Below are positions 27,555 through 35,938 of a stretch of 64,000 nt of DNA, in pieces. A program made the translations under genes and the position numbers. The notes beneath the pieces are model-generated. The model ran no database searches, had not been told where the DNA came from, and was given only the letters and a program-made list of their open reading frames with translations. Source of the DNA: Bacteroidetes bacterium ADurb.Bin145 (GTDB lineage Bacteria; Bacteroidota; Bacteroidia; Bacteroidales; VadinHA17); contig MWDJ01000011.1 in NCBI GenBank assembly GCA_002070505.1, forward strand, positions 1-64,000, written 5' to 3'. Position 1 is the first letter of the stretch. Each line of letters begins with the position of its first letter.

Positions 27555-30212
27555 TTATACCCAATTGATCCAGTCCAGGGGGTTTCGCTGGCCTATTTTC
27601 AAATGAACCTCAACCGGTTTCCCTTCCGGTAAGTGCAGATTGCAGGCAGCTTCTCCGGGTTGGGGTTTCACTTCCAGAGTTCCGGAAGAAGCAGAAATTT
27701 CTTCAATACCATATCGTGCAATTAAAGTCACATCCTGCTTTTTCACAGAAGTAACAGTTAAATCCACGATCCGATCATCCAGGTTCCAGTTCAGTCTATC
27801 AAGTTTTGCAAACGTTCGCAGAAGCATTCCATTGATAGATCCTTTGGTAAGCGAGGGAGGAAGAGCCGGAAGCACTTCAATAACCCCGGGACGTGAATAC
27901 GCAAGCATTTCCATCATTATCGCCGGGATACCGCCTTGTGCGTCAGCTATTCGCATGGCGGCATATGGATCGTGAGGACAAATAAATGTTGTGCTCACGA
28001 AACCCTGCTCAATCATAAGCCGTAGCTGGCTGTCTACCAAAAAGCCGTCTTTGAGCCTTGCTGCAGCCAGAGTCCGTTGGCAATGACTATGAGCGGCTAA
28101 GCGCTCGTCTACACGTTTGCGGGCTGCTATCACCAAGGCTTTGGCCAGTTGAGGTGTACGATCCGGATCAATTTCATCACCGGGCCATGCACCGTAACAT
28201 TGAGAGATATGCCGGTGGTTATAACGGTCTTCCAGATCGGGCCATGCCCATTCCTTAAGGGTCCCATCCGGATTTAGCAGATAAGGCGGCATTTTAGCCA
28301 GCATAGCTTTCCATTTCGACACATTGTCAGCTTCAATGCCCAGCAGTTCGCAAGACTCCACCAGATTAGCAAGAACTTCGCGGCATACCGAAATATCCAT
28401 TGTGGCATTGATCACTGCCATACATCCGGGATTCAGATTACCGGGATTGTTCTCAGGAGAAAAAGAAGGGACAAAGATGTATTTTCCGTTTTTATCTGTA
28501 AGGGTCAGGAAATCCTCGTAAAACAATGCCAGGTCTTTATAAAGCGGCACCAGGCGATTACGGAGGAAATCGAGGTCGCCAGTTACAAGATAGTGATCCC
28601 AGAAGGGGCGCAAAACCCACCCTCCGGCACTTATCCAATAGGGATGCGGCCAGGTCTCACCGGTGTTATCTGCGTAATCGAACATATTAAAAACACCGGA
28701 ATCTTTCGACGGCGCGATAGGATAATGGGCGCCACGAAATCCATATATGTTCTTTGCATTTGTTCGGTAATCGGGGACAAGACTTTCAATCCAGTCGAAG
28801 TATGCCATCTCTCCTTCACGGTAGTTGCCTATACTTATTGGCGCAATCTGAAGGTTGATATTGACATTTGTCAGAGCCGATACGCTTAAATACTTGCCGC
28901 TGGAAAGAATAAACCAGTAGCGGCACATTTCGAAAAACGTTTTGAGAAAAGCACCCGAAAAGTCAGTGCTGGATCTTTGATCAGACAGAAGTTCCTCAGA
29001 TGACAGGCCATATTTTGAGTTGTCACCGAAATCCACAGTAACACGGTTAAGCATTTCTGACTGGACTTTACTGGCCCGCTCCAGAAGGGTCTTATAGTCG
29101 GGAGTGAGTTCTTCCAGGGACTTACGCACGGCTTCCACATTGTCCTCACTGTAGTCCGGGAAATATTCTATCCGGGTAAGCAGAGTCACAGATGTTGCAT
29201 CCCCGATAATCAGGGTATCATCCTCCATCCGGGCTGAGCCGCCTTCACAGACCACGCGGGTCACGTTGGCATAACCCCTGTTATCAACTGAAGGATCCAG
29301 ACGGCCTTTAATAATCAGACGTTGCTCGTTGAAATCGTTTTGAGTGTTTGTTACTCCACTGCCTCCAGCCTGTGTTTCTCTTCGGCTGCGTATGCCTGCA
29401 AAATCCTGTCCTCCTCTGGCAGCAGGGCCCCTTCCTTCCGACATTCTTATACGGACATTCACCAACTGTCCTACCGGAGGCGTAAACTGTTGGACAACCA
29501 CATTATCAGGTCTCGATGCAAATACACTACGAACCCAGTCGCCTTTTTCATCTGTCCAATGGACCTTAATCTCAGTGCTCTCAAAATCAACTGTACGCAA
29601 ATAGTTGCTGACAGATGAGCTTTTTGGAAATTCCAGAAGCATAGAGAATCTTCCACCGCCAAATCCGCCCATTCCCCGGGTGACAGGATTCTTTTGCCAT
29701 TCATTATAGCCCACCATAGCTGCCTCGTGATATTTTCCGTCCATTATCATCTGCCGCACTTTTTGAAAAACATTTGCGATCTTCGAGGTTTCCGAAGATT
29801 TCTTTCGGGGTGCGAACAGGCTTTCATGGTTGAAAGGGATCAGTTCAGTGTAAGGATTTCCTGCAACTTCAATACTTACAGCTCCATTCCCTGAGAGAAG
29901 AACATCACCTCCGGGAGCCAGACTGCAAAAACCACGGTTCGGAACAATTTTACGTCTGATTCGCTCCGCTAAAGCCATTGGAGGGATTGTGGGATTTTTG
30001 TATTTCAGCTTTTTTGGAAGGAACTTGTCAGACTGAGCACGCTGAAGATAAGCGGAGGAGCGAATTTCTTTCTTTTTCGCCCTGGAAGATAAAGTACCAG
30101 ATTTCGGCTTTTGTGAGGATTCCTTACAGGCTGTCAGTGGCAGAAAGGAAGCCGGGATACCGACCAGTCCTGCCGCGACTACACTTTTTTTTAAAAATTT
30201 TCTTCTTTTCAC
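27555..30212 (-). CDS. Divergent GH95-like protein lacking the MNYW segment
   Basis: An 885-residue paralogue of the 24797-27523 product, with the same leader type (MKRRKF) and domain plan. Candidate catalytic residues are N451 and N453 in NVNINLQIA, E587 in FSPENNPG and D757 in IADAQGG. The MNYWP block that normally follows the Asn pair is absent, and the surrounding loop differs from canonical GH95. Gly/Arg/Phe-rich loops occur near residues 178-190 and 254-276. The pair probably arose by tandem duplication and then diverged at the active site. It is 72 bp downstream of a canonical GH95 gene and cotranscription is likely. Confidence 0.85.
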   Translation of the reverse strand: MKRRKFLKKSVVAAGLVGIPASFLPLTACKESSQKPKSGTLSSRAKKKEIRSSAYLQRAQSDKFLPKKLKYKNPTIPPMALAERIRRKIVPNRGFCSLAPGGDVLLSGNGAVSIEVAGNPYTELIPFNHESLFAPRKKSSETSKIANVFQKVRQMIMDGKYHEAAMVGYNEWQKNPVTRGMGGFGGGRFSMLLEFPKSSSVSNYLRTVDFESTEIKVHWTDEKGDWVRSVFASRPDNVVVQQFTPPVGQLVNVRIRMSEGRGPAARGGQDFAGIRSRRETQAGGSGVTNTQNDFNEQRLIIKGRLDPSVDNRGYANVTRVVCEGGSARMEDDTLIIGDATSVTLLTRIEYFPDYSEDNVEAVRKSLEELTPDYKTLLERASKVQSEMLNRVTVDFGDNSKYGLSSEELLSDQRSSTDFSGAFLKTFFEMCRYWFILSSGKYLSVSALTNVNINLQIAPISIGNYREGEMAYFDWIESLVPDYRTNAKNIYGFRGAHYPIAPSKDSGVFNMFDYADNTGETWPHPYWISAGGWVLRPFWDHYLVTGDLDFLRNRLVPLYKDLALFYEDFLTLTDKNGKYIFVPSFSPENNPGNLNPGCMAVINATMDISVCREVLANLVESCELLGIEADNVSKWKAMLAKMPPYLLNPDGTLKEWAWPDLEDRYNHRHISQCYGAWPGDEIDPDRTPQLAKALVIAARKRVDERLAAHSHCQRTLAAARLKDGFLVDSQLRLMIEQGFVSTTFICPHDPYAAMRIADAQGGIPAIMMEMLAYSRPGVIEVLPALPPSLTKGSINGMLLRTFAKLDRLNWNLDDRIVDLTVTSVKKQDVTLIARYGIEEISASSGTLEVKPQPGEAACNLHLPEGKPVEVHLKIGQRNPLDWINWV

Positions 30213-30284
30213 AATTACTTATTTTAATAATTTAAATACTGGATCAGGGTATTAAGAAGTTTTTTATCCCAGAAGAATGACGAT

Positions 30285-32699
30285 TTATTGCAATTCTTCA
30301 TTTATTCTAATAGAATTTCCTAAGGGAAGTTTAAATGTTTTGGTTTTTTCGCCGTAGCGTACAGTGAAAGGATTACCAAGCAGAGATTTGATATCGCATG
30401 CTTTTAATTTACCGTTTTCCCAGCTTATATTTATCTCAAATCCGCCTCTTGCCTTAAGCCCTGTCACAGAACCATTTTTCCAGCTGACCGGCAATGCAGG
30501 TAACAGGGAGATTTCACCTGCATGACTTTGTAAAAGGCATTCCGCAACACCAGCCGTAAATCCGAAGTTGGCATCCGACTGGTTACTTGACGGGTTATGC
30601 AGATTATTTCCTATTCCGCCTCTTGGCATCTGTGTACCAGGTATGTCTCTTCTTATTGGCGGGACACGGAAGAACTGCCGGATTGCTGTATCGGCTCTTA
30701 TGCCATTCTCAAGACGTGCCCAGTCGCAGATATCCCAGGCGCTTGGCCAGCCTAATCTTGAAACACGCGGTTCCAGCCATTTTTGGATTGCTGCAGCTAT
30801 TTCAGGATCCTTTCTCAACGTTATTGAATTACCGGGGAAGAATCCGAAGTTAGCAGACATATTGTGACCTTCATTGCCTCTTATCCAGTCCTCCAGCCAT
30901 ACCTGCAGAAGACCATCTTTACCGATCATATAAGGCGGTATCTGGTCAAGTGCTTTTTCAAGCATATCACTGAATTCCTTGTCGACATTCAGGATCTTTG
31001 CAGCCTCGATGCAGTGAGGGAAAAGGTCTTTAATCATACCGATGTTCATTGTTGTAGAGGGAGCAAGGAATGCCTCTTCAGCACCTTCTCTGACAAAGAA
31101 TCCCTGTTCAGGCGACATTGAGAACGGAATTACCAGGTAATTATATTTTGGTTCATATGTCATTATATCTGTCAGGAATTGTGCAGCCCCTTTCATAATG
31201 GGATAATACTCTTTCAGGAATTCCAGATCGCCTGTGTACAGATAATGTTCCCAGATATGCTGGCATAACCAAACACCTCCAACGGGCCACATCCCGTAGC
31301 GGGCTGCATCAACAGGTGCGGTACCGCGCCAAAGATCTGTATTATGATGAGCTACCCATCCTCCTGCATTGTAATATAATTTAGCTGTTTTAGCACCATT
31401 TTCCGAAAGATCTTTTATCAGGTTAAACAAAGGGGGTGTACATTCTGTCAGATTTGTTACCTCTGCCGGCCAGTAGTTCATCTCAGTGTTAATATTAATT
31501 GTGTATTTACTTCCCCAGTTAGGCAGCAGATCCTGATTCCATCTTGCCTGTAAATTAGCCGGTTCACTTCCGGCCCTGCTGCTTGAAACGAGAATGTAAC
31601 GACCGAACTGGAATATTTTGGATAGCAGTTCCGGATCGGAGAGTCCCTTTTTAAGGTCAGCAATTCTCACATCCGTAGGTTTTTCATTCATCATGGGATC
31701 GCCAATTTTAAGATGCACACGCCCCATCAATCCTGAGAAATCTTTCAGGTGGGTGTTTTTCAGGGTATTATAATCTTTGCCTGAAATATCCGATAAAATC
31801 TTTTCGCATTTAGCTGCAGGATCCCCGCTTATATCCTTATAATTAACAAAACTGGTGGCAATTATAAGTACAAATGTTACAGAATTGGAATTTGTGATCA
31901 CAAGGCTTGAATCAGTCGCTTCAAGTTTTCCTTTATCGGGTGTTGCAATTAGTGAAGTCTGAAATTTTGTACCAGGGCCATCGACTTTTGCAATGAGCCA
32001 GCTGTCGCTTTTCGGGAGATATTTCCAGGTACCATTCATAGTCAGCTTGTTATCCTTGGCGATTGATTCTTCAAGGAAAGGGCTTCTTAGTTTTGCCTCT
32101 ACAGAGACTTTTCCCGGTTTGTTTGCTGAGACTTTCATCACCATTGCATGATCGGGATATGACATGAAAATCTCCCGTGTCATCTTAACATTTCCGTCGG
32201 TATAGCTTATCTTAACAATACCGGTTTCCATATCCAGCTCACGGTAGTAGTCTTTTATTGAGTCTCCTGTTATCTTAAAGTCAAGAAGAAAGTCGCCTAA
32301 CGGCTGATAAGCCTGCTGAGCCGCCGGTATTCCATAAAAATGCTCGTCAGCCAGTTTTTCAGCTTCCTTGTATTTACCTGCAAATACAAGGTCTTTGATT
32401 TTATCAAAATATCTGTATGCTTCAGGATCGTTATAATCATGGGGTTTCCCGGACCAGAATGCAGATTCATTCAAAGCGATACGTTCATTGCGTACTTTTC
32501 CAAAAACGTTCGCTCCCATGTAGCCGTTCCCTATGAACATACCATCAAGCCAAACCTTTTCGGCGGGTTTGTCATACCATAGAACCATCTCTTTTGCTTC
32601 AGGCGGTTTTTGAGAGGAAGTTGAACAGGATGTTGGTATCATCAAAACAGCCATAATCAGAATGATAACTTCTCTCATGTGAAAAATAACTTTTTTCAT
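30285..32699 (-). CDS. Glycoside hydrolase family 95 lipoprotein, canonical active site
   Basis: An 804-residue lipoprotein (Cys25 in IPTSC). The catalytic set is intact: [11 protein letters not shown] carries the Asn pair, E531 lies in SMSPEQ and D709 in NQSDANFG. It is closely similar over its full length to the product of 38463-40841, including the same leader cysteine position, so the two are recent paralogues. It is the first gene of the five-gene minus-strand block. Its long upstream region contains a 20-bp element also found before susC, so co-regulation with the glycan importer is likely. Predicted action: removal of alpha-L-fucose or alpha-L-galactose in the periplasm. Confidence 0.93.
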   Translation of the reverse strand: MKKVIFHMREVIILIMAVLMIPTSCSTSSQKPPEAKEMVLWYDKPAEKVWLDGMFIGNGYMGANVFGKVRNERIALNESAFWSGKPHDYNDPEAYRYFDKIKDLVFAGKYKEAEKLADEHFYGIPAAQQAYQPLGDFLLDFKITGDSIKDYYRELDMETGIVKISYTDGNVKMTREIFMSYPDHAMVMKVSANKPGKVSVEAKLRSPFLEESIAKDNKLTMNGTWKYLPKSDSWLIAKVDGPGTKFQTSLIATPDKGKLEATDSSLVITNSNSVTFVLIIATSFVNYKDISGDPAAKCEKILSDISGKDYNTLKNTHLKDFSGLMGRVHLKIGDPMMNEKPTDVRIADLKKGLSDPELLSKIFQFGRYILVSSSRAGSEPANLQARWNQDLLPNWGSKYTININTEMNYWPAEVTNLTECTPPLFNLIKDLSENGAKTAKLYYNAGGWVAHHNTDLWRGTAPVDAARYGMWPVGGVWLCQHIWEHYLYTGDLEFLKEYYPIMKGAAQFLTDIMTYEPKYNYLVIPFSMSPEQGFFVREGAEEAFLAPSTTMNIGMIKDLFPHCIEAAKILNVDKEFSDMLEKALDQIPPYMIGKDGLLQVWLEDWIRGNEGHNMSANFGFFPGNSITLRKDPEIAAAIQKWLEPRVSRLGWPSAWDICDWARLENGIRADTAIRQFFRVPPIRRDIPGTQMPRGGIGNNLHNPSSNQSDANFGFTAGVAECLLQSHAGEISLLPALPVSWKNGSVTGLKARGGFEINISWENGKLKACDIKSLLGNPFTVRYGEKTKTFKLPLGNSIRINEELQ

Positions 32700-33379
32700 A
32701 TAGTTGTTTTTAAGTAATTTCTTCGCCAGTCAGTAAAACTGAAAATAGGTCGGATATAATTACAACTTTAAAAATGGACTGCCAAACTATTAAAATCATT
32801 TTGATTATAAAGAGCTGGATATTAATTTTCCAATAGTTAAAAATTTAAATTCTATTTATTCGGGGTTGTAAAGAATCATGAACCAGATTATTAATAAGAT
32901 TGTAACATTTGTTTTTAATTACAAGGTTTTCGCTTATTTCGCCCGTCTTCAACACCCCTTTTAAATAAAATTTTGCTTTCCCGGTAACTTTCTCGTATAA
33001 AATTATAATAAATATAATATATAGAACTATTAAAATTAATAAATTTAAAAATGCATAATCAATATATATCTAATTCATTTTTAATGTATAATCCGGTTAT
33101 GTAAACAGCGACCAATAAAATACATAACACATGAAAAAGTGGATTTCAAATGTGGTCATTATCAGGCAAATGCTTATATTCAATATTAAAACTACAATTA
33201 TTGATAAGATACTAATTTTGTTTTCAAACCTGATATCTATTATCAGAAATAATTTTGGTTTTGCATTTCAGCCGGCTGAATATTTCGGCTTTAAACAAAT
33301 AAATAACAATATTTTTATTAGCACTATTTGAGAGTTTATTATATAATGTAATATGTCAGAAATATTAAAATATACGAAT
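32700..33379. other. Divergent intergenic region with shared regulatory element
   Basis: This AT-rich stretch of 680 bp separates the minus-strand GH95 operon from the plus-strand GH97 gene. A short open frame at 33131-33331 has no recognisable product and is not called. The only distinctive signal is the 20-bp element at 32982-33001 shared with the susC upstream region. No clear TTTG/TAnnTTTG promoter pair was found by eye on either strand. The region is long enough to hold two promoters and long 5' leaders. Confidence 0.6.
32982..33001 (-). promoter_or_regulatory. Shared upstream element, copy A (before the GH95 operon)
   Basis: The plus-strand sequence CGGTAACTTTCTCGTATAAA matches copy B at 46129-46148 at 19 of 20 positions. 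Read on the minus strand it lies about 280 bp upstream of the GH95 start at 32699, in the same orientation as copy B relative to susC. It may be a binding site for the PUL regulator, perhaps the LacI-type protein encoded at 46319-47353, or part of a promoter. Confidence 0.55.
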
Positions 33380-35239
33380 ATGAAATCAATTAACAGAGGG
33401 ATGTTACTAATAAGCATATTTTGCTTTCTGAACCAGTGCGGTATTCAGAAGAAGGTGTCAGATGCAATTCAGGTCTACAGCCCTGATGGTAAAATATGTG
33501 TTGAAATGTTTAAAGGCACTGATTCTAAGCTTTTGTACAAAGTTACAGCCTCTGGAATGGAGATAATTACTCCTTCGAGGTTCGGAATTATAAGTGATAG
33601 TATTGATCTGGGTTCCAATATTACATTTGGATCAGTTGAGTCAGGGATGATTGATGAGACATATTCAGTTTTCGGTATTCATAATAAAGCAATTAATCGT
33701 TGTAATACTAAAACAGTTGAAGTTCGGACCGGAGGAGAGAAGTGGTTTCTTGATATACGCGCATATAATGATGGTGTTGCAGTTCGTAGCCGGCTTTCAG
33801 CTAAACCGGATCGTCATATCACAGGTGAAGTAACAGAATGGAAGCTACCGTCTAATACTCTATACTGGTATCAGACTGACCTTGTTTCCTATGAAGGAAC
33901 ATTTCAAAAAGTTTTAACAGACACTCTCGCATCCGATCAGATTATTGGACTGCCTGTAACTGCATTATTATCATCGGGTAAATATGCTTTATTAACAGAA
34001 GCCAATTTGGTTGATTATTCTGATCTTGCTGTTAAGTCAGGAGAAGGGGGGACGTTAAAAGGCTTTTTCCATGCAGAGGAAAAGGGATGGTTCACAAATG
34101 ACGAAGTTACTCAACCCTGGAGAGTAATCCTTATTCCGGATGATCTAAATGCTTTAGTCAATAGTGATTTGATACGAAATCTTTGTCCGCCACCTTCATC
34201 AGAATTGGTAAATGCAGACTGGATAAAACCTGGCCGCGCGGCATGGAACTGGTGGTCAACACCTGCACTTGTATATAACCAACAGCATCAATGGATTGAT
34301 TGGACAAAACAATTAGGCTTTGAGTTTTACCTGATTGATGCAGGTTGGACCCGGTGGCAAGAAGGTAATATGAATGCATGGGATTGCCTTACAGAGGTAG
34401 TCAGTTATGCAAAGTCTGTCGGAGTCGATATCTGGATCTGGCTTCATTCAAGGGAAGTTTCTAATGAAGCAGACCGTACAAGGATATTTGAAAATGCTGT
34501 AAAAGCTGGCGTGTCTGGACTTAAAATCGATTTTGTTCCAAAATGTACACGCGATTGGTCAAACTGGTATGAGGCGACATTGCGGGATGCTGCAAAAAAC
34601 AGGTTAATAATAGATTTCCATGGTCCCGTAAAGCCAACAGGACGTGAACGCACATGGCCAAATGAACTTACCCGGGAAGCCATCAGAGGTCATGAATACC
34701 ATATTAAAAGGTATAACCGGATACTGGAACCTGATCATGATTGTACTGTACCATTTAACCGGTTTGTACAGGGATTTGCCGATTACACACCGACTGTTTT
34801 TAATCCGTCCGAACTCCTGGGATATACCTGGACCCGTGAAATTGCTCAGGCAATAGTGTTTACATCACCATTTTTATGTTATGCCGATCACCCTGAAAAT
34901 TATTTGAAAAATCCGGCAGTTGATATAATAAAGTCTATTCCTTCAACCTGGGACGAAACCATTGTCCTGCAGGATAGTGAAATAGGAAAGTGTGCTGCGT
35001 TTGCCCGACGTAGTGCAAATACCTGGTTTATTGGTGTAATAAACGGCGGTGAAAATAAAAATATAAATATTCCTCTGAGATTTTTACAGGCAGGTTCTTA
35101 CAAGATGGATGCCTGTGAAGATGATCCTGATCGGGATGATGATATTAATAAATATGTAAGTACGGTTAGCCAGTCGGACAGTATTAAATTAACAATAAGA
35201 CCGAAAGGAGGTTTTGTGGCGAAATTAACCAGATTGTAA
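33380..35239 (+). CDS. Glycoside hydrolase family 97, retaining type (alpha-galactosidase-like)
   Basis: A 619-residue lipoprotein counted from the ATG at 33380, which gives a clean leader ending in LNQC; the ATG at 33353 would add nine residues. The N-terminal GH97 beta-sandwich starts VYSPDGKICVEMF. The barrel opens at RAAWNWWSTPALV and FYLIDAGWTRW. D384 in GLKIDF occupies the nucleophile position of retaining GH97 enzymes such as alpha-galactosidases; inverting SusB-type members lack it. A C-terminal beta domain follows. It is divergent from the GH95 operon and is followed by a decayed oxidoreductase on the other strand. Specificity for alpha-galactosides is inferred from this one residue class. 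Confidence 0.88.
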   Translation: MKSINRGMLLISIFCFLNQCGIQKKVSDAIQVYSPDGKICVEMFKGTDSKLLYKVTASGMEIITPSRFGIISDSIDLGSNITFGSVESGMIDETYSVFGIHNKAINRCNTKTVEVRTGGEKWFLDIRAYNDGVAVRSRLSAKPDRHITGEVTEWKLPSNTLYWYQTDLVSYEGTFQKVLTDTLASDQIIGLPVTALLSSGKYALLTEANLVDYSDLAVKSGEGGTLKGFFHAEEKGWFTNDEVTQPWRVILIPDDLNALVNSDLIRNLCPPPSSELVNADWIKPGRAAWNWWSTPALVYNQQHQWIDWTKQLGFEFYLIDAGWTRWQEGNMNAWDCLTEVVSYAKSVGVDIWIWLHSREVSNEADRTRIFENAVKAGVSGLKIDFVPKCTRDWSNWYEATLRDAAKNRLIIDFHGPVKPTGRERTWPNELTREAIRGHEYHIKRYNRILEPDHDCTVPFNRFVQGFADYTPTVFNPSELLGYTWTREIAQAIVFTSPFLCYADHPENYLKNPAVDIIKSIPSTWDETIVLQDSEIGKCAAFARRSANTWFIGVINGGENKNINIPLRFLQAGSYKMDACEDDPDRDDDINKYVSTVSQSDSIKLTIRPKGGFVAKLTRL

Positions 35240-35263
35240 TTGACCTTCAGTCTGTAATTATTT

Positions 35264-35595
35264 TCAATGTGAGAGATGCGAAGATTCACATTGCCATTCT
35301 GCTATCATGATCTTCACAGCCTCTTGAGAGGTCAGCTTCATCTTTTCTAAGTATTTCCTGTATTTTTTTACTTCCAGCTCTCTTGGGATTTTTTTCAATT
35401 TATAAGAAATAGCTGCAGCCACACCTGCAGCTTCCCCTATCCGTGCAGGACCACCTCCCATAACCAGTACATCTGTTTTAATAGTATTAGATCTCTTTTT
35501 TCTGATTATCTCAGGCGATTGAGTGATCTGCCTTTTAAGCCGCCTATTCCTAAAAGCGAGGCACCTGTTGCTGTCAAAAATTTTCTCCTTTTCAT
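35264..35595 (-). pseudogene. Remnant of an FAD-dependent oxidoreductase
   Basis: The minus strand from 35595 encodes a typical leader, MKRRKFLTATGASLLGIGG, that reaches a TAA at 35506-35508. A one-base frame change near 35515 restores the frame SPEIIRKKRSNTIKTDVLV, which leads into the Rossmann dinucleotide motif VMGGGPA. This is joined directly to RIGEAAGVAAAIS and about 40 more residues, which look like the C-terminal end of the FAD-dependent oxidoreductase family (PF12831) found in many PULs. So the N-terminal FAD loop is fused to the family's C-terminus with several hundred residues missing. Both a frameshift and an internal deletion are seen. It cannot make a working enzyme. Confidence 0.75.
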
Positions 35596-35938
35596 TTTAA
35601 TTAATATTGCATTAATAATCAGGTTTGTTTAAAGTTAAGTAAGAAAAAAAATGAACAGTTGGAAGGATATCAATTTCAGTCAGGTTTATTTTAACACAAA
35701 ACCAACCACTTAGTAACACAAATTTATCCATTTTCTCCCGGATTTTCAGATTAGTTCACTGTGTTAATATTCTCAGTACTTCAGGATAGGCTGTTCTTAT
35801 ACAACATTGTCAGCAAAGATTATCTATTATGATTAGTAATATATTGCCAACTTGCTTTTTAACAACGATATAGGTAAATTTATAAATTGTTGTAATTATT
35901 TGTCTAGTACTTAATTTGATTTATTAAAATACGATACT
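35596..35938. other. Intergenic region before the atypical GH95 gene
   Basis: This AT-rich stretch of 343 bp has no supported gene. It should contain the promoter for the plus-strand GH95 at 35939. TTTG (35899-35902) and TTAATTTG (35911-35918) resemble promoter elements, but their spacing is too short to call. The 20-bp PUL element is not present. Confidence 0.5.

Noticed and set aside
33131-33331. 66-codon open frame in the divergent intergenic region
   Set aside because: It is AT-rich with low-complexity translation (many Ile, Asn and Lys), no leader or domain, and it sits in a region expected to hold promoters.
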